A stretch of 64,000 bases of DNA, taken from assembly GCA_965237625.1 (NCBI GenBank), contig CBDEGD010000012.1:124001-188000 (forward strand), in the 5' to 3' direction. Under the pieces are notes generated by a model. The model was not told where the DNA came from. It did no database searches and worked only from the letters and a program-made list of their open reading frames with translations. Position numbers and translations under genes: made by a program. Below, piece after piece: positions 15,625 to 23,832 of this stretch. The stretch is from JABDIP01 sp965237625 (GTDB lineage: Bacteria > Pseudomonadota > Alphaproteobacteria > DSM-16000 > Inquilinaceae). The stretch's first letter is position 1. Each line of letters opens with the position of its first letter.

Positions 15625-17583
15625 CTATCCGGTGTCGCTCCTCTTTTCCGGCTCGGCGTCCGACGTACTCGCATTGGCGAGCTCGCTGACAAACGCCAGT
15701 CTCGGCCCCAGATAGTCTCGAATATCCTGGACGCGACCCTCCAGCACTTCCCTGATTTCCGGCGTCACCAATTTCGAATAGGCCGGCTTTACGATCTTCT
15801 CCAGATCCGACTCCATTTCGCGCCCGCACTGTTCCATAAACGACGTGGCTTTTCCCTGATCTTCGGCCGACTCATCCATGAAATAGTTATCAAGAACGAC
15901 ACCGTACTCCCGTTCTATTTTCGTCAGTTTTTCATGCGCCGCATCAAGAACTTCTTGATATTGCTGCTTTCTCAACTGGGTTTGGTGCTTGTAATAACCT
16001 GATGGGAATACGTAGGCAATTCCACCGCCGATGAGGGTCGATGCCGCAAGAACATAGGCTGCAAACCACAGGTGAATGATGTCCGGGTCCAAGGTGCCGG
16101 GAACAAATAGGCACAGGAACAGCGAGACCGCGGCCATGATGGAAGCGTGAAGGGCGACATCCCTGACTGGCCTTGGTTTCCTTTCCTCTGCGGCCCGAAC
16201 GACATAGACGAACGTGAAACTGGATGTCACGGCGGCCGCCAAACTCCACATCACTGCCGATTGGAGAGACTCCAGCCATCCGGTTCCCGCGGCAAGCGAC
16301 ATACCGAACAGGACAATCAGGCTCGCCCCGTATCCGAGCAACCCCATGACGGCCACTCGTGAAGCGGTTGCGCCGCCTCCGGTGACGCTGCCGTCGGAAT
16401 CGCGGCCCCCGGAGACGCGGCCTTTGTCGTCAGGCTTCACGAACCAACGCCGCGCCAGCACCACCGCGCATATCGCCGCCCCATGCATCAGAAGCCCGGC
16501 GGCGACCCAAAACATGGCCCACCACTGATTCACAGGCACCAACGCGCGCAACTCGGCCGGTACGGATTGATTCCCGACGACATCACGCAGCAGAAACAGG
16601 TAGATGGCCGTGGGAACGATCGCAGATATGGCGATCACTACAACAGATTTCACGACGACATCGGCGGCAAACGGAACGCGATCCCGCGTATCCACGAAAA
16701 TGTCAAAGCTCTCGAGTAATTTTCTCCTCTCATTTTCGCTCTTCCTTGTTTTGTACACGCCGCAAACGATGAACAAGTATGTTTTATTCAGGAGGTCGTC
16801 CAAGCCCTTCTCCAAAGAACGCCCCCATCGCTCCGGCGCACGGCTTTGGTTCTTTCCACGCTGCTTGAGAAACGCTTCCATCTCCTCCTTCATCGATTCG
16901 AAGAACTTCTCGATCCGACCGAACTCCTCTTGTCCGTCGGAGAGAAAGCGGCCAAAGGCCGGATCGGTTTGCGCGTTGATTGCGTGGTAAAGGTAGATGG
17001 CCCTGAACCATTTATGAGAAATCGTCGTGTGCCGCTCGGAGGCGGCGTTTGAATCAAGATATTTCACCCCCGTCGCCTCGATTGCCATATTGGCTTTCTC
17101 GGAATCCGGGCGAAAAAGCCCCTCCTGAAACTGAATCAAGCGAACGACCAGCTCGACTGCGGATCTGATGGCAGCCTTACGGTGAACCCTCGCGCGGATC
17201 ATCGGTTCGACAGCTTTCAATACCGGGGCGCTCAGAATGGCGACAAGAGCGGAAAGCGCCCATAGCGGGGCCAGATTGACAGTGGATTCGGTTTGGTCGC
17301 CACCGCCGATCGGCGTCGGCGTAATGTCAAAGGTGCCCAGAATGGTCCGTGCGAGATCCGGGAAGAACGTGAAGAAGAGGTAGACCAATTCAAACCCGAC
17401 CACATACAGGCTGCAGTAGATCAGGTATCGGCCAAATGTGGTGAAGGACCGGGGCGGTTGGGCCCCCTCATCCTTGTTGTCCGATGCTGGCCAGGTATCG
17501 AATTTCTCGATGGCCAGGAACATCACGATCAGTGCACCGCCAATAATCAGCAACTCATTTTGGAAACCCTGGATATAATTCAC
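15625..17583 (-). CDS. Large polytopic membrane protein, no recognised family
   Basis: A 652-aa protein from the GTG at 17583, which is preceded at seven bases by AGGAGG; the ATG farther upstream lacks such a site. There are about nine hydrophobic segments: one at the N-terminus, two near residues 60 and 105, then a long soluble stretch of about 200 residues (ISHKWFRAIYLYHAI, FFESMKEEMEAFLKQRG, GLDDLLNKTYLFIV). Four to six more helices follow, then a C-terminal charged region with a coiled-coil appearance (LRKQQYQEVLDAAHEKLTKIEREYG). Base composition is lower in GC than its neighbours, suggesting transfer. I cannot assign a function. Confidence 0.7.
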   Translation of the reverse strand: MNYIQGFQNELLIIGGALIVMFLAIEKFDTWPASDNKDEGAQPPRSFTTFGRYLIYCSLYVVGFELVYLFFTFFPDLARTILGTFDITPTPIGGGDQTESTVNLAPLWALSALVAILSAPVLKAVEPMIRARVHRKAAIRSAVELVVRLIQFQEGLFRPDSEKANMAIEATGVKYLDSNAASERHTTISHKWFRAIYLYHAINAQTDPAFGRFLSDGQEEFGRIEKFFESMKEEMEAFLKQRGKNQSRAPERWGRSLEKGLDDLLNKTYLFIVCGVYKTRKSENERRKLLESFDIFVDTRDRVPFAADVVVKSVVVIAISAIVPTAIYLFLLRDVVGNQSVPAELRALVPVNQWWAMFWVAAGLLMHGAAICAVVLARRWFVKPDDKGRVSGGRDSDGSVTGGGATASRVAVMGLLGYGASLIVLFGMSLAAGTGWLESLQSAVMWSLAAAVTSSFTFVYVVRAAEERKPRPVRDVALHASIMAAVSLFLCLFVPGTLDPDIIHLWFAAYVLAASTLIGGGIAYVFPSGYYKHQTQLRKQQYQEVLDAAHEKLTKIEREYGVVLDNYFMDESAEDQGKATSFMEQCGREMESDLEKIVKPAYSKLVTPEIREVLEGRVQDIRDYLGPRLAFVSELANASTSDAEPEKRSDTG

Positions 17584-17860
17584 TGTCACCCCTCCTGAAT
17601 GGGAGAGTGGCCGGGCCCAATCGCTCTGCTTGCCCGACCTCTTTCTCGCGATCATGTGCAATCCGCCGGCCCAGCACGGGCGAGCCGCGAATGCCAAATT
17701 CGCAGGTCAGCCTGACGACGCTATCGATGTCGGCAATACCGGCTGACGATGCCGAATATTGATCTTAGGGATTGTGGGTCACAGTGTTCTTACAGCCATA
17801 AATTTGCGCCGCGTCGAGTTTGGAGCGGGTTATGGCGAGACCGTCGGCGAACGGCCTGGC

Positions 17861-18820
17861 CTAGACCCGGTTCCGCGAGGCGGTGAGGGCCGCCTGTACG
17901 ATCGCCTCGAGCCCGAGATCGCCTTCGTCGTGGATCAGGGCATGGGCGCTGTCGACCGGGAGCCCGGCGAGGCGCGCCATGGCCATCTCGAAGAACCGCG
18001 AGTCGCCTAATGAAAGCGCCCGGAAGGCCAGCGATGTGGTCAGCCTGCCGTCGGTATCCATGCGGGCGATGTGAGCCTTGAGATCATCATCGTCGTGTAC
18101 GCCGTCGCGGAACATCGAAATGGTCGCGCGATCACCGGCATTGCGCAGCAGGGATTTGACCGCCTGGGTGGGCAGGTTCTTCTCCTCGATCAAATGGCTC
18201 ATCAACTGCTCGGTCACAGCGCCCATCAGCCGCTCGGAGATCGCGGCCGGAAGTTTCGGCCGCTCGGTCAGGGAAGCGCAAACTGCCTCGGACTGCCCAT
18301 ATTCGGCGACGGTGCGTTCCAGCAGCTGGTCGTCCAGCGCCGCCCCCGGATTGGCCACCATGCGGGCGACGGCGGCCTCGTTCCTCGTATCGATCAGGGC
18401 GCCGGCAAGTGGGCCGGAAACCGTGGGCCGGCCGGCGATGGCGATCTGCTTCTCGGCGCTGCCCGACCGCACGATCGCGATCAGATCCTCATCGGTCAGC
18501 ACATCGGAGAATTGCAGCACCGGCAGGGAAACTGACTCCACGTCCCGGGCCAAGGTCAGCGCCATGTCGTGCGGCAGTCCGGAATAATCCTTCAGCTGTG
18601 CAGCCAGCGCCTCGCGGACCCGCACCTCCGCATCCTTCATCAACCCGCGCAGGATATCCTCCGCGATCCGGCGTTCGCCATCGCCCAGCGCCGCGGCGCT
18701 GAACTGCCCGGCGACCTTGACCGCTGTGGCGACCCGTGCCTCGGGCGACTTGTCGGCTTCGAGCCGGTCGATATCGTGTCGTCTAAGCTGTGCCGGTGAG
18801 TCGGCCATGACCATTTCCAT
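17861..18820 (-). CDS. DUF2336 domain protein
   Basis: About 319 aa from the ATG at 18820 (other Met codons lie two and four residues later). The protein is wholly helical, in HEAT-like repeats: AEVRVREALAAQLKDYSGLPHDMALTLARD near residue 60, then VSLPVLQFSDVLTDEDLI, and repeated RMVANPGAALDDQLL-like segments. This matches DUF2336, found in many alphaproteobacteria and of unknown role; regulatory scaffolding has been suggested for some. It is divergent from the glycosyltransferase gene. The open frame extends to 19312 but that part only mirrors the opposite gene. Confidence 0.8.
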   Translation of the reverse strand: MEMVMADSPAQLRRHDIDRLEADKSPEARVATAVKVAGQFSAAALGDGERRIAEDILRGLMKDAEVRVREALAAQLKDYSGLPHDMALTLARDVESVSLPVLQFSDVLTDEDLIAIVRSGSAEKQIAIAGRPTVSGPLAGALIDTRNEAAVARMVANPGAALDDQLLERTVAEYGQSEAVCASLTERPKLPAAISERLMGAVTEQLMSHLIEEKNLPTQAVKSLLRNAGDRATISMFRDGVHDDDDLKAHIARMDTDGRLTTSLAFRALSLGDSRFFEMAMARLAGLPVDSAHALIHDEGDLGLEAIVQAALTASRNRV

Positions 18821-18985
18821 CCGTGCGATGGCCCGCTCCGCTCGAGTAACGCATTGGGCCTGCCAACCGACAACTTTGTCCGAACCGGCTGAGCGAACGG
18901 TTAATTCGATTTTCGGTTCGGTGGCCCTATCGTCACGGCGAGGACTTGGGCGACCTTCCGCCCTGCCAGAAATGAGAGTCCCAGT

Positions 18986-20224
18986 GTGAAGATCGCCATC
19001 CTCACAATCGGCACCAGAGGCGACACCCAGCCCTACATCGCCTTGGCCAGGGCCTTGGTGGCCAGAGGTCATGATGTGGTGCTGGCGGCGCCCGACAATT
19101 TCGCCGACTGGGTCGAGGGCCATGGGCTGGATTTCCGCCCGATCGGCATCGACATGCAGGCCTTCATACAGTCTCCCGAGGCCCGGCAGATCATGGCCGG
19201 CAACGTCTTTGCACTGGCCCGGATCTGGCGGCGGACCGTCGTGCCGATGATGCGCGGCAGCCTGGATGCGACCTGGGAGGCGGCGCGCGACGCCGAGGTG
19301 ATCGTCTACCATCCGAAAGCGGGCGGCGCCGTCGACATGACCGAGGCAACCGGCGCGGCGCTGGTCTGCGCCGCGCCATTGCCGATGTTCCCGACCGGCG
19401 CCTTCCCGCTTTTCGGGCTTAGCGGGAATTACGGGCCACGGCTCAACCGGCTGAGTTGGACGGTCATGAGCCTGTCCCGGGCCTTCTACATGGGCATCAT
19501 CAATCGGTGGCGCAGAGAGGCGTTGGGTCTCGGCAATGGCCCGATATTCCTGCCGCCGGGCGGTTTCCGGGGCGGCTTGGCGCCTCGGTTATGCGCGGTG
19601 TCGCCGACAGTGCTATCGGGTAGCGACAACAACGAACCCGGACTGCACATCACCGGCTATTGGTTCCTGGACGAAGGCCAGGATTGGCAGCCGGACCGAG
19701 CACTGGCGGCATTCCTGGAGGCCGGCGAGCCGCCGGTCTATGTGGGCTTCGGCTCGATGACCACGCGCGACCCGGCCCAACTTGCGGATGCCGTCGTAGA
19801 GGGTGTTCGCCGGGCCGGGGTGCGGGCGATCCTCGCCACCGGCTGGGGCGGGATGGAGCAGATTGACGTGCCGGAAACCGTACATGTGATCGAGGGCGCT
19901 CCCCACGAAGCCCTGTTCCGACACGTCACCGCCGTCGTGCACCATGGCGGCGCCGGCACCACCGGCGCCGGCCTGCGCGCCGGCCTGCCGACGCTCATCT
20001 GCCCCTTGGCCTTCGACCAGCCTTTCTGGGGGCGGCGGGTGCATGCGCTCGGCTGCGGCCCGGAATACCTGCGCCTGAAGCACCTGACGGCGGACCGGTT
20101 CGCCCTACGGCTGGGGCAATTGACCCGGACCGACTCATACCGCCGGAATGCCGCCGAAATCGCCCGCGCCATATCCAAGGAGGATGGCCTCGCCCGGGCT
20201 GTTGACGTGATTGAGGCGGTTTGA
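18986..20224 (+). CDS. Family 1 glycosyltransferase (sterol/macrolide glucosyltransferase-like)
   Basis: A 412-aa GT-B fold enzyme that transfers a sugar from a nucleotide donor to a lipid or small-molecule acceptor. It starts at a GTG (18986), giving MKIAILTIGTRGDTQPYIALARAL, the GT1 N-terminal motif. The C-terminal nucleotide site is typical: PPVYVGFGSM near 246, HEALFRHVTAVVHHGGAGTTGAGLRAGLP near 305-330 and PLAFDQPFWGRRVH near 340. No signal sequence, so it is cytosolic or peripheral to the membrane. The closest known group is sterol 3-beta-glucosyltransferases and polyketide GTs; the acceptor is unknown. A terminator hairpin follows. Confidence 0.9.
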   Translation: MKIAILTIGTRGDTQPYIALARALVARGHDVVLAAPDNFADWVEGHGLDFRPIGIDMQAFIQSPEARQIMAGNVFALARIWRRTVVPMMRGSLDATWEAARDAEVIVYHPKAGGAVDMTEATGAALVCAAPLPMFPTGAFPLFGLSGNYGPRLNRLSWTVMSLSRAFYMGIINRWRREALGLGNGPIFLPPGGFRGGLAPRLCAVSPTVLSGSDNNEPGLHITGYWFLDEGQDWQPDRALAAFLEAGEPPVYVGFGSMTTRDPAQLADAVVEGVRRAGVRAILATGWGGMEQIDVPETVHVIEGAPHEALFRHVTAVVHHGGAGTTGAGLRAGLPTLICPLAFDQPFWGRRVHALGCGPEYLRLKHLTADRFALRLGQLTRTDSYRRNAAEIARAISKEDGLARAVDVIEAV

Positions 20225-20248
20225 TTTCGAGGCCAGTGAATAAAGTCG

Positions 20249-20277
20249 TCGGCTGGGCAGATTCGACCCAGCCGACT
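20249..20277. terminator. Bidirectional terminator hairpin
   Basis: Ten-base arms GTCGGCTGGG / CCCAGCCGAC around a nine-base loop, placed between two convergent genes. Confidence 0.7.
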
Positions 20278-20298
20278 CGGGTGCCAGCGCGGAATTGT

Positions 20299-21600
20299 CT
20301 AAGGCACGAAACTAGCGTTCTTCACTGTTTTTGAGCGCTTGGTTCGGAATATCTCATAGGCAACCGCGCCCTGATCGACATCGACCATCATCGCATTGGA
20401 GTGATCGCCAAAGAAGCTGTTTATCTTTCCTAAATATTGGTGGCCGCCCGGCGTCTTATGAACAACGCCTTGCTCAAACTGGTCGATCTCAGATTTCTGG
20501 AGCTGGTTGATCGGGCTGGACATCAATTCATGAATTTGCTGGGCACCGTCGATTGTCATCGTTGCGTGATAGGAGCAGTGCATATCGCCGGTCAGGAACA
20601 CCAGACGCCCAATCTGCTTATTCATAAGGTGATCGATAATCTCATGCCTTTGATCCTCAAAGGCCGGCGCACTCCACTTGTCATCATCGTTCGCCACATC
20701 CATGACGAACGGTACGCTGGAAATCACAAATTTCAGCTCGCTTCTGAATTTCAGCAGCCACTTCTTGAACGCAGCCATCTGTTCGTTTGCGACAATTCGC
20801 TTTGTCCCCGGCCTAAATCCAAAGCGCTCCGTCCTACAATCCATGACAAAGAACTGCACGTCTCCATAAGAGAAATTATAGTATAAATGTTGTCTTCCGT
20901 ACGAATTTGGCTGCCTTATATGAACATATTCACGATATACTTTCATACTTATGAGCTTGTACAATTCTGCAGTGCTGGACCCATTGGGAGGCACCATATC
21001 GTTGGCGAAATTGTCGGTGATCTCATGATCATCCATAATCATGTAGTGTGGAAGCTGCGTCAGAAATTTTCTTGTCGGCCGGCTGTCCCCCCAAGCATCA
21101 AGGTACTTGTCCCGATATTCGTCAATATTCGGACTCTTTAGGAAGTTTGGAATGTCATAATAGATCTGATCGCCGCAATGGATCATGAATCGCACACTAT
21201 TTTTCGTCGACTTTTCAAGCAGTTCTTCATAGGCGCGGTCGGGTGATGCAACGATCCCCAAGGAATGAAGATTGCAGCTTCCCAGCAGAAACTTGAAGGG
21301 CACACTGGCGCCGGCCTTCGGTCCCGTTCTGAATTTTCCTCGACAGTGACCGTAATCGACGCGCAGGTGACGGCCCGCTGTCGTTGACGCTGCAAATTCC
21401 AGATCGCATTCGTAGTCAGTGTCAGAACTGAGGCCGGTGATCTCGACAGCACCCGTGTAACCATGACGCTCTTCCAAAGTAATCGTCTTAGATTTATTTC
21501 CAGGATCAACCTGAACAAATGCCACCGGGTGCTTTCTGTCCCCTCTCACCCAAATAACCACTGAGTTGGGGGTAATATGTCCTATGATCAAACGTGCCAT
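20299..21600 (-). CDS. PhoD-like metallophosphatase (alkaline phosphatase D family)
   Basis: A 433-aa phosphodiesterase-type enzyme without signal peptide. It has the PhoD N-terminal beta domain (IIGHITPNSVVIWVRGD) and the metal sites MIHCGDQIYYD near residue 140, MDDHEITDNF near 190 and LTGDMHCSYHA near 340. The catalytic region with the two-metal ligands is complete. The lack of a Tat or Sec signal is unusual, since PhoD enzymes are normally exported, so the product may act in the cytosol. GC content is near 50 %, far below the neighbours, indicating horizontal transfer. It sits between a terminator and an IS630 copy. Confidence 0.88.
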   Translation of the reverse strand: MARLIIGHITPNSVVIWVRGDRKHPVAFVQVDPGNKSKTITLEERHGYTGAVEITGLSSDTDYECDLEFAASTTAGRHLRVDYGHCRGKFRTGPKAGASVPFKFLLGSCNLHSLGIVASPDRAYEELLEKSTKNSVRFMIHCGDQIYYDIPNFLKSPNIDEYRDKYLDAWGDSRPTRKFLTQLPHYMIMDDHEITDNFANDMVPPNGSSTAELYKLISMKVYREYVHIRQPNSYGRQHLYYNFSYGDVQFFVMDCRTERFGFRPGTKRIVANEQMAAFKKWLLKFRSELKFVISSVPFVMDVANDDDKWSAPAFEDQRHEIIDHLMNKQIGRLVFLTGDMHCSYHATMTIDGAQQIHELMSSPINQLQKSEIDQFEQGVVHKTPGGHQYLGKINSFFGDHSNAMMVDVDQGAVAYEIFRTKRSKTVKNASFVP

Positions 21601-21886
21601 GAAACCCTCCCATAATTGGTGAGCACGACGCTGCCTGTGATGAATAATGCTTCCTGCGGCAATAAATCTCGGTCTCGTATCGTCGAGGCAACCAAATATC
21701 TAGAAGCCAACTGATTGAAATTGTTCCAGCGGCCACCACCGACTTTCAACTATGTATAGCCGAGAGTCCATAGTCTGTTGGACACAGGCTATGGGACCAG
21801 TGATGGAGGTCGCATATGCGGAAACCTTACCCATATCCCAGTAGCTCCGCCCAATTGCGCTTGGATTGACCCTCGCCGACTCCCTT
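21601..21886. other. AT-richer intergenic spacer before IS630 copy
   Basis: No gene recognised. It presumably contains the PhoD promoter; its low GC content continues that of the PhoD gene and suggests one incoming segment. Confidence 0.4.
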
Positions 21887-22710
21887 ATACCAATCTGCAG
21901 TGAGGATCATGCATTGGCCCAGGTTCTTGACCCGATGGACATGATCTTCCATGGCTGGTCGATGAGGCGGTTCCAGGCGAAGCAGGAATGGTCGACGATA
22001 TCGGCATAGGATTTGAAGGTGCGGTTCGAGAGCCAGTTGTCCCGCATGAATTGCCAGATGTTTTCGACGGGATTGAGCTCTGGGGAACGTGGCGGGAGCG
22101 GCAAGAGTGTGATGTTTTCCGGGACGTCGAGCTTGTGGGTGGTATGCCAGCCGGCCTGATCAAGGAGGATGACGGCGTGGGCGCCGGGCGTCACCTGGGA
22201 TGAGATTTCGACCAGATGCCATTGCATGGCCTGGGTGTTGCATCGGGGCAGGACGCCTCATGCAGCCAGGCCGCCAGATCAGCCAGCCGCCAGCGCACCA
22301 CGCCGTCGACCGCCGGCATGGGCCCCGCCTCGACCTTCGCGGCCAGGGCAGCCCGTTGGGCGGCATTCAGTTTCGGCCGGTTGCCCGGTGCGGTGCCGTC
22401 GATCAGACCCTCAGGACCCCGGGCATTGAACCGCAGCACCCAGTCACGGACCGTCTGAAGCCCGGCGCCCGCATACCGCGCCGCCGCCGTGCGCGACCCG
22501 CCATCATAGATCAGCGCCAGCGTCAGAAGCCGCCGGCTCTGGCCAGCATGCTCCGTTCGTTTGGCCAGCGCCCGAAGCTCTTCACCGGTGAAATCATCGC
22601 GCAGCGCAATCCCAGCTCGCATGGCAAACCTCCTTTGGTTGCCAACTTGAATCATGTCAGGACGAAAATGGGAATCCCCTAAATGAGTCAGCCATCGCGC
22701 AGGTTGGTAT
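21887..22710. mobile_element. IS630-family element, internally deleted
   Basis: Terminal inverted repeats ATACCAATCTGCA (21887-21899) and, inverted, ATACCAACCTGCG (22698-22710) bound the transposase remains. TA steps at both ends fit the TA target preference of IS630. It is about 820 bp instead of the usual 1.1 kb because the transposase has lost its middle. Confidence 0.85.
21907..22655 (-). pseudogene. IS630 transposase remnant (HTH part and DDE C-terminal part)
   Basis: The N-terminal part (to about 22240) keeps the winged-helix DNA-binding region: SRRLLTLALIYDGGSRTAAA, LQTVRDWVLRFNARGPEGL and VDGVVRWRLADLAAWLHEA. The C-terminal part, in another frame from about 22227, has ILLDQAGWHTT, the motif with the second catalytic Asp, and LPPRSPELNPVENIW with the last Glu. 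The segment with the first catalytic Asp and its surroundings is missing, and the reading frame changes at the junction (about 22230-22260). So the element cannot move on its own; a related active copy elsewhere could mobilise it through the intact ends. Confidence 0.88.
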
Positions 22711-22752
22711 TAGTCCTGCCTGTCCCTTAACCCATTAGCCCAATATTCAACG

Positions 22753-23604
22753 CTACTGAACTGCCGGCCAAAGCTGAGGGAAGAAATCTCCCGCGATCGC
22801 GTCACCATCCCGATAGCCTTGGGCCTCGAACATGGCGCGCTCCTCCCGCGCCCAGTCGCCACGATATCTAATCCGGCCGTCTTCGGCGGTCATCCGCAGC
22901 GTATAACGCCGGACTGTCTCGGTCGGCGTAACCGTTGAGAGGCTGCCATGCAGGGTCCGCATGTCGAAATAGACGCAATCTCCAAGATCGAGATCGAACT
23001 GCACCAGGTCGAAGGCGTCGGGGTCGGATTCGATATCCGGGGGCGGTTCGTATCGCTCGCCGTTCACTTCGAGACCGTCGGAATCCATGCGATGGCCGTC
23101 GTCGAAACGGACCCGCATGAACAGCTTGTCCCATTGATGGGACCCGCGGACGAAGGAGATGCAGTTCTCCCGGGTGACGGGCTCGAGCGGCAGCCACAGA
23201 ACGCACATGGAGTCGGCGAAGTCGAAATATGAGATGTCGTGATGAAACGGCGGCCGCGACGTCGCCCCGACTTCGCGCAGGAACCAGTTGTCCATCACGA
23301 GATTGACGCGGTCCGTGTTCAGCAGTTGCGCGGCAATGCCGGCGCATGGCGACTGACGCACAAACGTCTCGAATTCCGGAATGTCGGACCAGCACCAGAA
23401 ATTTTCCCAATAGGCAGGCGCGTTCGGGTCCTTGCAGTGATTGACGAGGTTGGGACTCGGTCGTTTGAGATCGGCTTCGATGCCGCTCCTCAACAGGTCG
23501 ATCCGATCAGCGGAAAACCGATTTCGCAATGCAACAACACCATTGCGCTGAAAATCCGCGATCTCGTCAGGCAGCAGTCTGAGATCGGTATCTTCGTTGA
23601 TCAT
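22753..23604 (-). CDS. Phytanoyl-CoA dioxygenase family protein, copy 1
   Basis: A 283-aa Fe(II)/2-oxoglutarate dioxygenase. Iron ligands: HHDISYFD near residue 121 (H-x-D) and the distal His in MRTLHGS near 219; the 2-oxoglutarate arginine is in VRRYTLRM near 234. PhyH-family enzymes hydroxylate lipids, antibiotics or small amines; the substrate is unknown. The C-terminus ends FFPQLWP. It is about 85 % identical by eye to the gene at 26185-27039, in the same orientation, on the other side of the patatin gene. One likely arose by duplication and then diverged. It reads towards the IS630 copy. Confidence 0.9.
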   Translation of the reverse strand: MINEDTDLRLLPDEIADFQRNGVVALRNRFSADRIDLLRSGIEADLKRPSPNLVNHCKDPNAPAYWENFWCWSDIPEFETFVRQSPCAGIAAQLLNTDRVNLVMDNWFLREVGATSRPPFHHDISYFDFADSMCVLWLPLEPVTRENCISFVRGSHQWDKLFMRVRFDDGHRMDSDGLEVNGERYEPPPDIESDPDAFDLVQFDLDLGDCVYFDMRTLHGSLSTVTPTETVRRYTLRMTAEDGRIRYRGDWAREERAMFEAQGYRDGDAIAGDFFPQLWPAVQ

Positions 23605-23832
23605 AGCCCTGTCCTCATCCGTGAATGCGCATTTGCGACAGGGATCAGACTATGCGAAGCCGCGGCGATCCGCTCAAGAGGGTGGCACCGACAGAGCCAC
23701 GATTTAATCGAAAGCGCCGGTGAAGCTCGAAGACGTCGCTGGCGATCTTGCCGAGGGGCTGGCGGCCGGGTTGTATTCGGAAGTAGAGTATTTTCTGCAC
23801 AATAATCTTCAAAGTTGTTCGGGAGACACGCC

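Noticed and set aside
17861..19312. Extended DUF2336 frame reaching to 19312
   Set aside because: The extra N-terminal 160 codons overlap the divergent glycosyltransferase start and are of shadow composition.
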